This document shows positions 7,268 to 14,472 of a stretch of DNA of 21,457 nucleotides, piece after piece (within the stretch, counting starts at the first letter, position 1; each line of letters begins with the position of its first letter). The position numbers and the translations under genes are program-made. The DNA is from an uncultured Clostridium sp. (GTDB lineage: Bacteria > Bacillota > Clostridia > Lachnospirales > Lachnospiraceae): NCBI GenBank assembly GCA_900555045.1, contig USJW01000084.1, positions 1-21,457 of the forward strand. Direction: 5' to 3'. The notes under the pieces were generated by a model. That model searched no databases and was not told the DNA's origin. It saw only the letters and a program-made list of their open reading frames with translations.

Positions 7268-8221
7268 ATGAAACCTGCACTGATCATCGGCTCAACCGTG
7301 GCCGACATTACCGTCAAGCTGCCCGCCCTGCCGAGTACCGGACAGGACGTCCACATCACAGGCCAGTCCATGTCGCTGGGCGGCTGCGCGTTCAACGTCT
7401 CCGAGATGCTGCGCCGCTTCCATCTCCCCTACCTGCTGTTTTCGCCGGTGGGCACCGGAATCTACGGCGATTTCGTCCGCCAGAAGCTCTCCGAAAAACA
7501 GATTCCCATCCACATCCCCGCCCCGCCGGAGGAGAATGGCTGCTGCTACTGCTTCGTGGAGGCGTCCGGCGAGCGGACCTTCGCGTCGCTCCACGGCGCG
7601 GAATATCGGTTTTTACCCCAGTGGTTCGACCTGCTGGACCACGAGGAGACGGGGCCCGTGTACGTCTGCGGGCTCGAGCTGGAGGAGGAGACGGGGCAGG
7701 TGATCCTGGACTACCTAAAGGCGCACCCGGCGCCCGAGCTCTACTTCGCGCCCGGCCCCAGAATCGGGCGGATCGGGTGGGACAAGCTCTCGCAGATGCT
7801 GGACTTATCGCCGGTGATGCATTTGAACCGGAGGGAAGCTCTGGAATGCGTCCAGGGGTTGAGAAGGGACTGCCCTCATCTGGATTTAAACGCCGCGCCC
7901 TCCCCCTTATTCGAGACGGCCCGCGCGATTCAGCGCAGGACCGGAAACGTTGTGATCATCACCCTCGGGAACCAGGGCGCGGTTGTCTGCGGCGCGGACG
8001 GCTCCTGCCTCCACATCCCGGCCGTGCCCGCGCACCAGGTTGACACCAACGGCGCGGGGGACAGCCATGTGGGGACCGTGATCGCCTGCCGGATGATGGG
8101 GATGTCCTTCGCGGACTCCGTCCGGACCGCGGCCCGGGTGGCCGCCGCCGTGGTGGAGTGCGAGGGCACCGGGCTCTCCGACGAGGCGTTCTGCCGGCTG
8201 GGTCTCACTCCCGCTCCGTAA
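7268..8221 (+). CDS. PfkB/ribokinase-family carbohydrate kinase
   Basis: This is a cytoplasmic kinase of the ribokinase fold that phosphorylates a sugar, nucleoside or similar alcohol with ATP. The 317-residue product begins LIIGSTVADITVKLP, has the substrate-lid GGCAFNVSEMLRR (38-50), LNRREA (186-191) and the PfkB signature 2 DTNGAGDSHVG (259-269), with Asp265 as the catalytic base. The substrate is unknown; the GGCAFNV block resembles GGxAxN-type ribokinase-like enzymes. CGGAGG lies about 7 bases before the ATG. It is monocistronic, and its last 17 bases overlap the end of a convergent DUF1905 gene with no terminator visible between them. Confidence 0.92.
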   Translation: MKPALIIGSTVADITVKLPALPSTGQDVHITGQSMSLGGCAFNVSEMLRRFHLPYLLFSPVGTGIYGDFVRQKLSEKQIPIHIPAPPEENGCCYCFVEASGERTFASLHGAEYRFLPQWFDLLDHEETGPVYVCGLELEEETGQVILDYLKAHPAPELYFAPGPRIGRIGWDKLSQMLDLSPVMHLNRREALECVQGLRRDCPHLDLNAAPSPLFETARAIQRRTGNVVIITLGNQGAVVCGADGSCLHIPAVPAHQVDTNGAGDSHVGTVIACRMMGMSFADSVRTAARVAAAVVECEGTGLSDEAFCRLGLTPAP

Positions 8222-8474
8222 ATTCCACGTGCACCAAATCACCGGGCTGCTTGCCGATGGCAGCCCGGATGTCCTTTTTGATTCCCAGAATATGGAACGG
8301 CGTTTTCATCCGCACCAGGCTCCCCTCGTACTCCACCCCGTCGAACCATGCGCGGACCTTCACCCGCCCTCCTCCAAATTCGCGCTTCACATCCATGGGA
8401 ATCTCCACATAGGCCCCATCGATGTCCGGCACCTTTCGGATCACGGCGTCAAATGTATATCGCTTCTCTTCCAC
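8205..8474 (-). CDS. DUF1905 domain protein
   Basis: This small soluble protein of 89 residues has the DUF1905 beta-barrel pattern: KRYTFDAVIRKVP, then AYVEIPMDVKREFGGGRVKVRAWFDG, LGIKKDIRAAIGKQPGD and VHVEF. Members of this family occur alone or fused to YdeI-like domains and have no settled function. The open frame can begin at a GTG at 8489, but AGGAG lies inside that extension 7 bases before the GTG at 8474, so I choose the latter. The C-terminal codons overlap the 3' end of the kinase gene by 17 bp in convergent orientation. Confidence 0.8.
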   Translation of the reverse strand: MEEKRYTFDAVIRKVPDIDGAYVEIPMDVKREFGGGRVKVRAWFDGVEYEGSLVRMKTPFHILGIKKDIRAAIGKQPGDLVHVEFTERE

Positions 8475-8631
8475 GGCAATTCTCCTCACTACTGTGTTTT
8501 TCGATGATAGGATTGCCCTTTAAGGCTGCTCTTATGCCTCCTGTACCGCCCGTGCAGGGCAAAACAGGCGCAACTGTAAGCGAATATTAATGATACGGCA
8601 AGGTTCCCGCAAAGAAACTCCGCCGCAGGCA

Positions 8632-8640
8632 TGGTATGAT
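8632..8640 (+). promoter_or_regulatory. Extended -10 promoter of the lipoprotein gene
   Basis: TGGTATGAT (8632-8640) has the TGn plus TATGAT form of an extended -10 element. It lies about 45 bases before the start codon at 8686. No clear -35 box is seen. Confidence 0.4.
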
Positions 8641-8685
8641 AATGGCAGAAAAGAATCAACTGAACTTGTCAAGGAGGAGGCAAAA

Positions 8686-9429
8686 ATGATGAAGCGAGAA
8701 AAACAGACTTCCCTGCGCCGGACGTTCTGCTGCCTGGCCGTGGCCGGAGCGCTTGGGATGTCGGCATGCAGTGCAGGGGGCGGAGCCATGGCAGGGACAC
8801 TCACTGACGCCGCAGCAACCGCGGCCATCTCACCCCCAACCACCGCTCCCAGCGCGCCTTCCGCGCCAGCACCTTCACCCACCGGCGCCGAATCGTCCCC
8901 CGCCCCAATTGTCGCGGAGGACGACATTCCCGACCTGTCCGTCACCTACACAGACGGCAAAGCTCCGCTGCCCATCCCGTCCTGCTCGGGCGGCTACACG
9001 GTCCTTGTCCCGCAGCCGGACGGCACCACCGCCTCCGTCATCGCCTGCGGTGCCGAACCGTTCCAGGCCCTGATGGAGAGCGATTCTGACATCCCTTACC
9101 TTGAGACCGGCAGCGTGATCACACTCACTTTCCAGGACGGAATCCGCCCGGACTCCATCACGATGACGGACCTGCTGCTCCGGGAGGACGGATCCGCGCT
9201 CTACAACGAGCGCTCCTCCGCCATCACTGAGCTGAAACCGGAGGGGGACACAATTTCCTTTTCCCTCGAAAAAAACATCTCCGCATGCCTCAGCTCCGCC
9301 ATCCGGCCGGACGGCTTCTACCGCGGCTTCCGGCTGGTCTGCTCCTGGGACTGCGGAAGCGAGGCGGAGTACGCGTTTATCATCCGTTCGGACGCAATCC
9401 CGGGGCCGGATGAGCAGGGTGCCCCTTAA
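8686..9429 (+). CDS. Secreted lipoprotein of unknown function
   Basis: The 247-residue product has a basic N-terminus, a hydrophobic stretch (residues 14-25) and a lipobox-like MSAC with Cys28, so it should be lipidated by Lgt and anchored outside the membrane. Residues about 30-75 are an Ala/Ser/Thr/Pro-rich flexible linker. The C-terminal 170 residues look like one or two beta-sandwich modules with no motif I recognise. They contain paired cysteines (ACGAEPF, SACLSS, LVCSWDCG) that could form disulfides. The upstream frame is open for 32 more codons, but AAGGAGGAGG sits just before ATGATG, which fixes the start at 8686. Monocistronic, bounded by the hairpin at 9451-9497. Confidence 0.85.
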   Translation: MMKREKQTSLRRTFCCLAVAGALGMSACSAGGGAMAGTLTDAAATAAISPPTTAPSAPSAPAPSPTGAESSPAPIVAEDDIPDLSVTYTDGKAPLPIPSCSGGYTVLVPQPDGTTASVIACGAEPFQALMESDSDIPYLETGSVITLTFQDGIRPDSITMTDLLLREDGSALYNERSSAITELKPEGDTISFSLEKNISACLSSAIRPDGFYRGFRLVCSWDCGSEAEYAFIIRSDAIPGPDEQGAP

Positions 9430-9444
9430 CCACGAATCCAACCA

Positions 9445-9497
9445 GAAAAAACGGGCCGCCCCGCCGCAGAAATGATATCTGCGGCAGAACGGCCCGT
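9445..9497 (-). terminator. Intrinsic terminator after the racemase-family gene
   Basis: Nested arms ACGGGCCG (9451-9458) with CGGCCCGT (9490-9497), and GCCGCAGA with TCTGCGGC inside, form a long hairpin. On the minus strand it is followed by TTTTTTCTGG (9450-9441). On the plus strand there is no T-tract, so it mainly serves the leftward genes, although it may also help stop the lipoprotein transcript. Confidence 0.8.
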
Positions 9498-9532
9498 CTG
9501 CTGTCTGTCCTGAATGATCTGTTAGTCTCCTC

Positions 9533-10222
9533 CTACTCCATCGCCCATGAAGCGGCCTTCGCCGCGTGAATCTGTGTGGTGTCAAAGACCGGAAGCTTTG
9601 TGTCCTCCTGGCGGATCAAAAGCCCGATCTCCGTGCACCCTAAAATCACGCCCTCGGCGCCCCGGGTCCGCAGCTCCTCGATAATCCGAAGATACTCCCT
9701 GCGGGATTCCTCCCTGATCACGCCCAGGCACAGCTCCTCAAAAATGATCCGGTTGACAATCTCCATGTCCCCGTCTCCCGGGATGAGCACCTCAATCCCG
9801 CGCTCCACCAACTTCTCCTTGTAGAAGTCCTGCTGCATGGTGTAGCGGGTGCCGAGGAGGGCCACCCGGGTGACATCCCGGCGCACCAGCTCCTCGGCCG
9901 TGGCCTCCGCGATGTGCAGAATTGGGATATGGACCCGCTCTGCGATCTGCGGGGCCACCTTGTGCATGGTGTTGGTGCAGATCACGATGCACTCCGCCCC
10001 CGCCCCCGCCAGGCGCGCGGCAGCGTCCCCCAGAATCCGGCCGCTTCTCTCCCACTCTCCCCGGCTCTGGCACTCCTCGATTTCCTGGAAATCCACGCTG
10101 TACATCAGAATTTTCGCCGAGTGGAGACCGCCCAGCCGCTCCTTCACCGCCTCATTGATCAGCTGGTAGTAGGTGACCGTGCTCTCCCAGCTCATGCCGC
10201 CGATTAATCCGATTGTCCTCAT
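9533..10222 (-). CDS. Aspartate/glutamate racemase family protein (RacX/YgeA-like)
   Basis: This PLP-independent racemase-fold enzyme interconverts L and D amino acids through a pair of cysteines. The 229-residue product starts MRTIGLIGGMSWEST, the typical opening of aspartate racemase-type enzymes. It has the two catalytic cysteines in VICTNTMHK (Cys82) and LGCTEIGLL (Cys196). Two ATGs stand in tandem after GGGAGG, and the second (10222) has the better spacing and matches the family start. It follows the YbjQ gene by 15 bases, so the pair is one operon. The true substrate could be aspartate, glutamate or another amino acid, and D-amino acids may go to peptidoglycan. Confidence 0.9.
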   Translation of the reverse strand: MRTIGLIGGMSWESTVTYYQLINEAVKERLGGLHSAKILMYSVDFQEIEECQSRGEWERSGRILGDAAARLAGAGAECIVICTNTMHKVAPQIAERVHIPILHIAEATAEELVRRDVTRVALLGTRYTMQQDFYKEKLVERGIEVLIPGDGDMEIVNRIIFEELCLGVIREESRREYLRIIEELRTRGAEGVILGCTEIGLLIRQEDTKLPVFDTTQIHAAKAASWAME

Positions 10223-10237
10223 CATTCCCTCCCGATC

Positions 10238-10549
10238 TCAGACAAACCGCACGGCGGTTCCGTAAGCCATCACCTCGGCAGCCCCCTGGGCCACGGAGCT
10301 GCTGTTGTAGCGGGCTGCCACGATCGCGTCCGCCCCCAGGGACATCGCCTGGGCCACCATGCGCTCGGTGGCCAGGTTTCTCGCCTGCTCCATCATCTCA
10401 TTGTAGGAAGTCAGCTCTCCCCCGACCAGCGTCTTAAGGCCGTTCATGATATCCTTTCCCGCGTGCACGGTCATGATGCTGGACCCCTTTACCAGGCCGA
10501 GCATCTCAATGTTTCTGCCGTTAATTGTTTCTGTGGTGACAATCAGCAT
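10238..10549 (-). CDS. YbjQ/UPF0145 (DUF74) family protein
   Basis: This small soluble protein of 103 residues has the family pattern MLIVTTETINGRNIE, LGLVKGSSIMTVHAGKDI, VGGELTSYNEMMEQAR and MSLGADAIVAARYN. DUF74 proteins form pentameric rings and were once called heavy-metal-binding, but their role is unsettled. AAGGAGG lies about 8 bases before the ATG. It is the first gene of a pair with the racemase-family gene. Upstream, on the minus strand, there is a -10-like TATACT (10601-10606) preceded by a 10-bp perfect palindrome GGGATATCCC (10616-10625). With no terminator seen after lacM, co-transcription with lacLM is also possible. Confidence 0.9.
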   Translation of the reverse strand: MLIVTTETINGRNIEMLGLVKGSSIMTVHAGKDIMNGLKTLVGGELTSYNEMMEQARNLATERMVAQAMSLGADAIVAARYNSSSVAQGAAEVMAYGTAVRFV

Positions 10550-10639
10550 ATCCCATTCCTCCTTGTTTTTCCTCCGGACAAGCCGGCTGTATTTGCCTTA
10601 AGTATATCGCACCCTGGGATATCCCGCATTACATTTTCA

Positions 10640-11632
10640 TTAATTTTCCCAGTCGTTTTCCGCCGCTCTCCCGACAAAAAAGGAGTATTCCTTGTCCTGC
10701 TCGGCGTCGATGTGATACGCCTTCTCCACATCGCTGCCCCAGCTGTCGATTCCGCCCACGCCGCGCACCGCGCCCAGGATGCAGACAACGGTCCGCCTGG
10801 CGGGCGGCAGCTCCTCCTGGTGGGTGGCGCTCTCCAGCTCCAGCGCCGTGTAGGGCAGGCAGGAGAACGCGAAGGGACGGCCCTCCATGGAGAACTTGAT
10901 CCCGAAGGGCGTGGTCCCCCGCGCCTCGTTGGCCATGACGCTCCCGCGGACAACCACCAGGGACTCCGTGTCCATGTGCACGCCGCAGTCCTGAGGCACC
11001 AGATAGGGCGTCACCGGCAGCCCGTCCACCCGGTACAGGCCGCGCACGCCCCCGGCCATCCGGTCCGGGTAGGTCTCCCCGGAGAGTCCCCGGTATACAT
11101 AGCCCTGTGCCGCCGTTGGCATCACAAAGCGCAGCCCGAACACCGGCAGCTGGGGCAGCCCCTTGGCCCCGTGATAGTGGACATCCACGCGGATCTCCCC
11201 GCCCTCCGCCACCGTGTAGCTCACATCCACCTGCGTCACCGGCACGGTGGGGGTGAGGTAGGTGTAAGCGACGCGGACCTCATGCGCCTCCACGGCCCCC
11301 TGATACCGGTTGTTGCCCGGCCCGGTCACTTCCTCCTGCCGCTCCCCGTCCAGGTACACCCGCACCTCGCTGGCGGCAGTGAACAAGTCCGCCCCCATCC
11401 ACATGGCGGACCGGCGGGAAAAGCCGTTCCCCCGGTCATTGTCCGTGGTGGCCCGCCAGAAGGTGGGGCCGGGCGCCCGGTAGAGCCACTCGTGCCCGTC
11501 CAGCACCAGGGATACCGGCCCGCCCGCGCTGTAAGAAAAAATATAGTCAAAGCCCTGGCCATGGACCCCCAGTGTCACGTCCCCGAACACCGCCATGAGC
11601 CCACCTGGCCCGTCAAGTCTCGTGCTGTCCAT
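10640..11632 (-). CDS. lacM: Beta-galactosidase small subunit
   Basis: This is the C-terminal portion of a GH2 beta-galactosidase, encoded as a separate chain that pairs with the large subunit. The 330-residue product contains the Bgal small-chain opening VFGDVTLGVHGQGFDYIFSY, then WLYRAPGPTFWRATTDNDRG (49-68) and GADLFTAASEVRVY. The ATG at 11632 overlaps the last 20 bases of lacL in another frame and is preceded by AGGAGGT at an 11-base distance. A second ATG at 11596 (MAVFGDV) is possible and matches some homologues. This arrangement is the known LacL/LacM type, so it is read as two coupled genes rather than a broken lacZ. No clear terminator follows. Confidence 0.9.
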   Translation of the reverse strand: MDSTRLDGPGGLMAVFGDVTLGVHGQGFDYIFSYSAGGPVSLVLDGHEWLYRAPGPTFWRATTDNDRGNGFSRRSAMWMGADLFTAASEVRVYLDGERQEEVTGPGNNRYQGAVEAHEVRVAYTYLTPTVPVTQVDVSYTVAEGGEIRVDVHYHGAKGLPQLPVFGLRFVMPTAAQGYVYRGLSGETYPDRMAGGVRGLYRVDGLPVTPYLVPQDCGVHMDTESLVVVRGSVMANEARGTTPFGIKFSMEGRPFAFSCLPYTALELESATHQEELPPARRTVVCILGAVRGVGGIDSWGSDVEKAYHIDAEQDKEYSFFVGRAAENDWEN

Positions 11633-13664
11633 AATAATATCGCACCTCCTGCAAAGCCGGCTTCGGCGTCCTGTCCGCAAACAGGATCCCATTGCCGGAA
11701 AATTCATAGTCGGACGGGCGGTCGTCGAAGTCGCCGCCGTAGCGCAGCACCTCCCGCCCCGTCACCTCATCCCGGACAAACAGCGCCTGGTCGATGAAAT
11801 CCCAGATATATCCCCCCTGGTACATCTCGTAGCGGTCAAGCAGGTCCATGTAGGACTTGAGACCGCCCAGGGAGTTGCCCATATCGTGCATGTACTCGCA
11901 GAGGATGAACGGCTTCTTCGGGTTGTCCCGCAGGTACGCCTCCACGCGCTCTGGCGGCGCGTACATCTGGCTCTCCATGTCCGATATCGAGTCCTCGTAG
12001 ACCCGGTTTTGGAAGACGCCCTCGTAGTGCACCGGCCGGCCGGGATCCATCCGTTTAAAATACTCCTGCATGGCGCGAATATTGTCCCCGGCGTAGGACT
12101 CGTTCCCCAGGGACCAGAACAGGACGCTGGGGTGATTCTTGAAGGTCTCGAAGTTGGAGCGCGCGCGGTCCAGCACCGCCTCCCTCCACTGGGAAAGACT
12201 CCCCGGCACATTCCAGCTGGGCTCCACCGCGCCCATCTTCTGCCAGGAGCCGTGGGACTCCAGGTTCGTCTCCGCCATCAGATAAATCCCCGCCAAATCG
12301 CACATGTAGTACCAGGGAATCTGATCCGGGTAGTGGCAGGTGCGCACGCTGTTTATGTGGTTCTCCCTCAGGACCTCCATATCCCGCTCCATGTCGCCCA
12401 CAGAGATGGCCCGCCCGGTTCTGGCGCTCCACTCATGCCGGTTCACGCCGTTTATGATCAGGCGCCTCCCGTTTAGGCGGATCACCCGGTCGCGGATCTC
12501 GATGCGCCGAAAGCCCACCGGGTAGGGCACAAACTCCACCTCCCCGCCGTCCGGCGACAGCACGGAGAGCTCCAGCTGGTACAGATACGGATCCCGGTTG
12601 TCCCACAGGCGGACCTCCGGGATGACAACCGGTCCAAGCCGCATGTCCTCATCGGCGGGTGCCTCCCCGCCCGCCGCGACTCGGCCGTCCGCAGAGCGCA
12701 GCGACCAGCGGACGGTGAAATTGTCCAGGGGACGGGAAAACGACTGGGCGGCGGACGAGGAAGTGTCAGGCGCGGCAGAAAATGGCGAGGCGGCGGCTTG
12801 CGTGTCGGAAAGCGGTGAAGCGGCGGCTTGCACGCCGGAAAGCGGTGAGGCGGTGGCTTGCGCGCCGGAAAGCGGCGAGGCGGCGTCAGGCGCGGCGGAA
12901 AGCCGCAGCTTCAGTGAAAACCGCCCGTTTCGGCAGTCCCCGTCCACCTCCGCCGCGATCCAGAGGTCCTCCACATGCACCTCCGGCTTGGCGTACAGCG
13001 TCACGTTCCGGAAAATTCCGGAAAACCGGAAGAAATCCTGATCCTCCAGGTAGGCGGCCGTGGAGCGCTTGTGCACCTCCACCGCCATCACATTTTTCCC
13101 CTCCCGCAGGTAGGGTGTCAAATCAAACTCCGACGGTGTGAAGCTGTCCTCACTGTAGCCCACGAACCGGCCGTTCAGCCACAGGTACATGGCCTGCTCC
13201 ACCCCCTCGAAGGAGACGCAGACGCGCTTGCCCGCAAATCCCTCCTCCAGCTCAAACTCCCGGACATAGGAGCCCACGGGGTTGTACTCTGCCTTGGAGA
13301 ACTGCCCGGTCTGCGGCCCCGTCTCCGGCAGAGACCAGGCGGGCCGCCTGTATACATGCCCCTCCCAGGGGTACATGGTGTTGATATAGTGAATCCGGTC
13401 ATACCCGGCCAGCTCAATGTGGCCCGGCACCTGAATCACGCCGAAGCCGGACCGGTCATAGTCCTCCCGGTAAAACTCTGACGGGCGTTCCCCTGCGTTT
13501 TTTGACCAGAAAAAGTGCCATGTCCCGTTTAAGGACTGGCACAAGCTGCATATCTTTGACCGGCACTCTTCCCCGGACCGGTAAAACCGGTGATCCGAGT
13601 GGGCCGACAGCCGGTTCACCTGGAACACCTGCGGATCATCCAGCCATCTGATATCTGCCTGCAT
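11613..13664 (-). CDS. lacL: Beta-galactosidase large subunit (GH2)
   Basis: This subunit hydrolyses terminal beta-galactosides such as lactose. The 683-residue product has an N-terminal jelly-roll sugar-binding domain (about 40-225, with SFEGVEQAMYLWLNGRFVGY), an Ig-like domain (about 225-345) and a TIM barrel. The acid/base Glu522 lies in SLGNESYAG and the nucleophile Glu590 in ILCEYMHDMGN. Three ATGs stand in tandem directly after AAGGAGGT; only the third (13664) has proper spacing. The last 20 bases overlap lacM. Unusual: residues 255-304 are an Ala/Ser/Pro-rich insertion of five 10-residue repeats inside the Ig-like domain. There is no signal peptide, so it should be cytoplasmic. No sugar transporter or regulator adjoins it. 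Confidence 0.94.
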   Translation of the reverse strand: MQADIRWLDDPQVFQVNRLSAHSDHRFYRSGEECRSKICSLCQSLNGTWHFFWSKNAGERPSEFYREDYDRSGFGVIQVPGHIELAGYDRIHYINTMYPWEGHVYRRPAWSLPETGPQTGQFSKAEYNPVGSYVREFELEEGFAGKRVCVSFEGVEQAMYLWLNGRFVGYSEDSFTPSEFDLTPYLREGKNVMAVEVHKRSTAAYLEDQDFFRFSGIFRNVTLYAKPEVHVEDLWIAAEVDGDCRNGRFSLKLRLSAAPDAASPLSGAQATASPLSGVQAAASPLSDTQAAASPFSAAPDTSSSAAQSFSRPLDNFTVRWSLRSADGRVAAGGEAPADEDMRLGPVVIPEVRLWDNRDPYLYQLELSVLSPDGGEVEFVPYPVGFRRIEIRDRVIRLNGRRLIINGVNRHEWSARTGRAISVGDMERDMEVLRENHINSVRTCHYPDQIPWYYMCDLAGIYLMAETNLESHGSWQKMGAVEPSWNVPGSLSQWREAVLDRARSNFETFKNHPSVLFWSLGNESYAGDNIRAMQEYFKRMDPGRPVHYEGVFQNRVYEDSISDMESQMYAPPERVEAYLRDNPKKPFILCEYMHDMGNSLGGLKSYMDLLDRYEMYQGGYIWDFIDQALFVRDEVTGREVLRYGGDFDDRPSDYEFSGNGILFADRTPKPALQEVRYYYGQHET
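12754..12903. repeat. 30-bp tandem repeat, five copies, inside lacL
   Basis: Five head-to-tail 30-bp units start at 12754, 12784, 12814, 12844 and 12874. The three inner copies share GGYGARGCGGYGGCTTGC and CCGGAAAGC-like blocks. The two outer copies both carry GTCAGGCGCGGC instead. The unit is a multiple of three, so it adds 10-residue blocks of the form LSGxQAAASP without shifting the frame. It looks like a coding minisatellite able to vary in copy number. Confidence 0.85.
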
Positions 13665-13698
13665 CATCATACCTCCTTGTGATCAAATCATTTAGGAC

Positions 13699-13727
13699 AG
13701 TATAGCGGGTTTTGAGCGGACTTGCCA
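13699..13727 (-). promoter_or_regulatory. Candidate lacLM promoter
   Basis: On the minus strand TATACT (13699-13704) is a good -10 box. The hexamer 17 bp upstream is TGGCAA (13722-13727), only three of six matches to TTGACA. A strongly A-rich stretch further upstream (about 13730-13765) could act as an UP element. I see no clear cre site or other operator. Confidence 0.45.
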
Positions 13728-13778
13728 TGGTTTTTGTTCCTTTTTCCTGTCATTTTTTTGGAAATGAAGCTGTGAGGC

Positions 13779-13802
13779 AAAAGAGGGCCGGTTTGGGGCC
13801 TC
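13779..13802 (-). terminator. Weak terminator candidate after the VOC-family gene
   Basis: On the minus strand GAGGCCCC and GGCCCTC form a short imperfect stem (4 plus 2 pairs around one mismatch) followed by TTTTG. It may only partly stop transcription entering lacL. Confidence 0.35.
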
Positions 13803-13817
13803 AAGTGTCTCCTCCCC

Positions 13818-14198
13818 CTACTCGTGCAGCTCCAGCGGCAGCCCGTCCGGATCCTTAAAAAAGGTCATTTTCTCCCCGGTAAACGCATCCCTTCGCACCG
13901 GCTCGGCCTCAATCCCCCTGGCCGCCAGCTCTGCCACCACCGACTCGATGTCCTCCACCTTAAAGGCCAGGTGCCTGAGCCCGCAGGCCTCCGGGTAGGA
14001 GGGGCGCGCCGGGGACCCCGGGATCCCGAACAGCTCCAGCTCGCAGTTTCCCAGCCTCAAATCCAGCTTGTAGTCCCCCCGCTCAGGCCGGTAATTCTCC
14101 CGGATCACCTCAAATCCCAAAAGCTCCGTGTAAAAGCGCTTCGACACCGCATAGTCCGATGCAATGACCGCCACATGATGTATCGTCTGTAAATTCAT
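13818..14198 (-). CDS. VOC-family metalloprotein, glyoxalase I-like (GloA2/YaeR type)
   Basis: The 126-residue single-chain VOC protein has two beta-alpha-beta-beta-beta halves. The metal-binding pattern of glyoxalase I-type members is present: His8 (IHHVAV), Glu55 (CELELFG), His76 (LRHLAFKV) and Glu123 (PLELHE). Close relatives are annotated as YaeR or GloA2, with unproven roles in detoxifying methylglyoxal-like compounds. GGAGGAG lies about 5 bases before the ATG. It is upstream of lacL on the same strand, separated by about 150 bases with a weak terminator. A small hydrophilic frame upstream ends with its stop codon overlapping this ATG (see 14195-14356). Confidence 0.9.
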   Translation of the reverse strand: MNLQTIHHVAVIASDYAVSKRFYTELLGFEVIRENYRPERGDYKLDLRLGNCELELFGIPGSPARPSYPEACGLRHLAFKVEDIESVVAELAARGIEAEPVRRDAFTGEKMTFFKDPDGLPLELHE

Positions 14199-14356
14199 AC
14201 TGCTCCTCCGTTCTGTTCATCCGGCTTCCCGGGCGCATAGTCCTGCTGAAAGTGGGGCCTCCCGGGCGCTTCTTCCAATCGCGCCTCTTCCGAGCACACC
14301 TCATCCTCTGCCCCACCCCGCAGCCGGAATTTTTCCATTTTTTGTAATATGTACAT
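14195..14356 (-). CDS. Possible small hydrophilic protein upstream of the VOC gene
   Basis: This is a 53-codon frame whose product begins MYILQKMEKFRLRGGAED and is rich in Glu, Gly, Pro and Gln in its second half. Its TGA stop overlaps the ATG of the VOC gene in the ATGA manner typical of coupled genes. Against it, there is no good ribosome binding site (only GGGACAG, 8-14 bases upstream), no recognised family, and the stretch contains a direct repeat of GCGCCCGGGA that may have a non-coding reason. It may simply be the 5' leader of the VOC gene. Confidence 0.22.
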   Translation of the reverse strand: MYILQKMEKFRLRGGAEDEVCSEEARLEEAPGRPHFQQDYAPGKPDEQNGGAV

Positions 14357-14472
14357 GACAACTTCTGTCCCTGTAATCGTACACTGACCCACGGCGCATG
14401 TCAAGGCGCGCATGTTTTCCCGCCCCGTCCGCATACAATGGGATTGAGTATTTTTAAAGCCGGAGGCGTGCC

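Noticed and set aside
10463..11797. Long plus-strand reading frame opposite lacM and the end of lacL
   Set aside because: It lies antisense to well-matched genes, has no ribosome binding site, and its translation is His/Arg/Pro-rich as expected for a shadow frame in GC-rich DNA.
10640..13664. lacL and lacM as one lacZ gene broken by a frameshift
   Set aside because: The break falls at the known LacL/LacM boundary and the downstream chain has its own start and AGGAGGT site, so two intact genes are the better reading.
14199..14472. yybP-ykoY manganese riboswitch upstream of the TerC-like gene
   Set aside because: TerC genes often have one, but the conserved loop sequences of that motif are not present in this interval.
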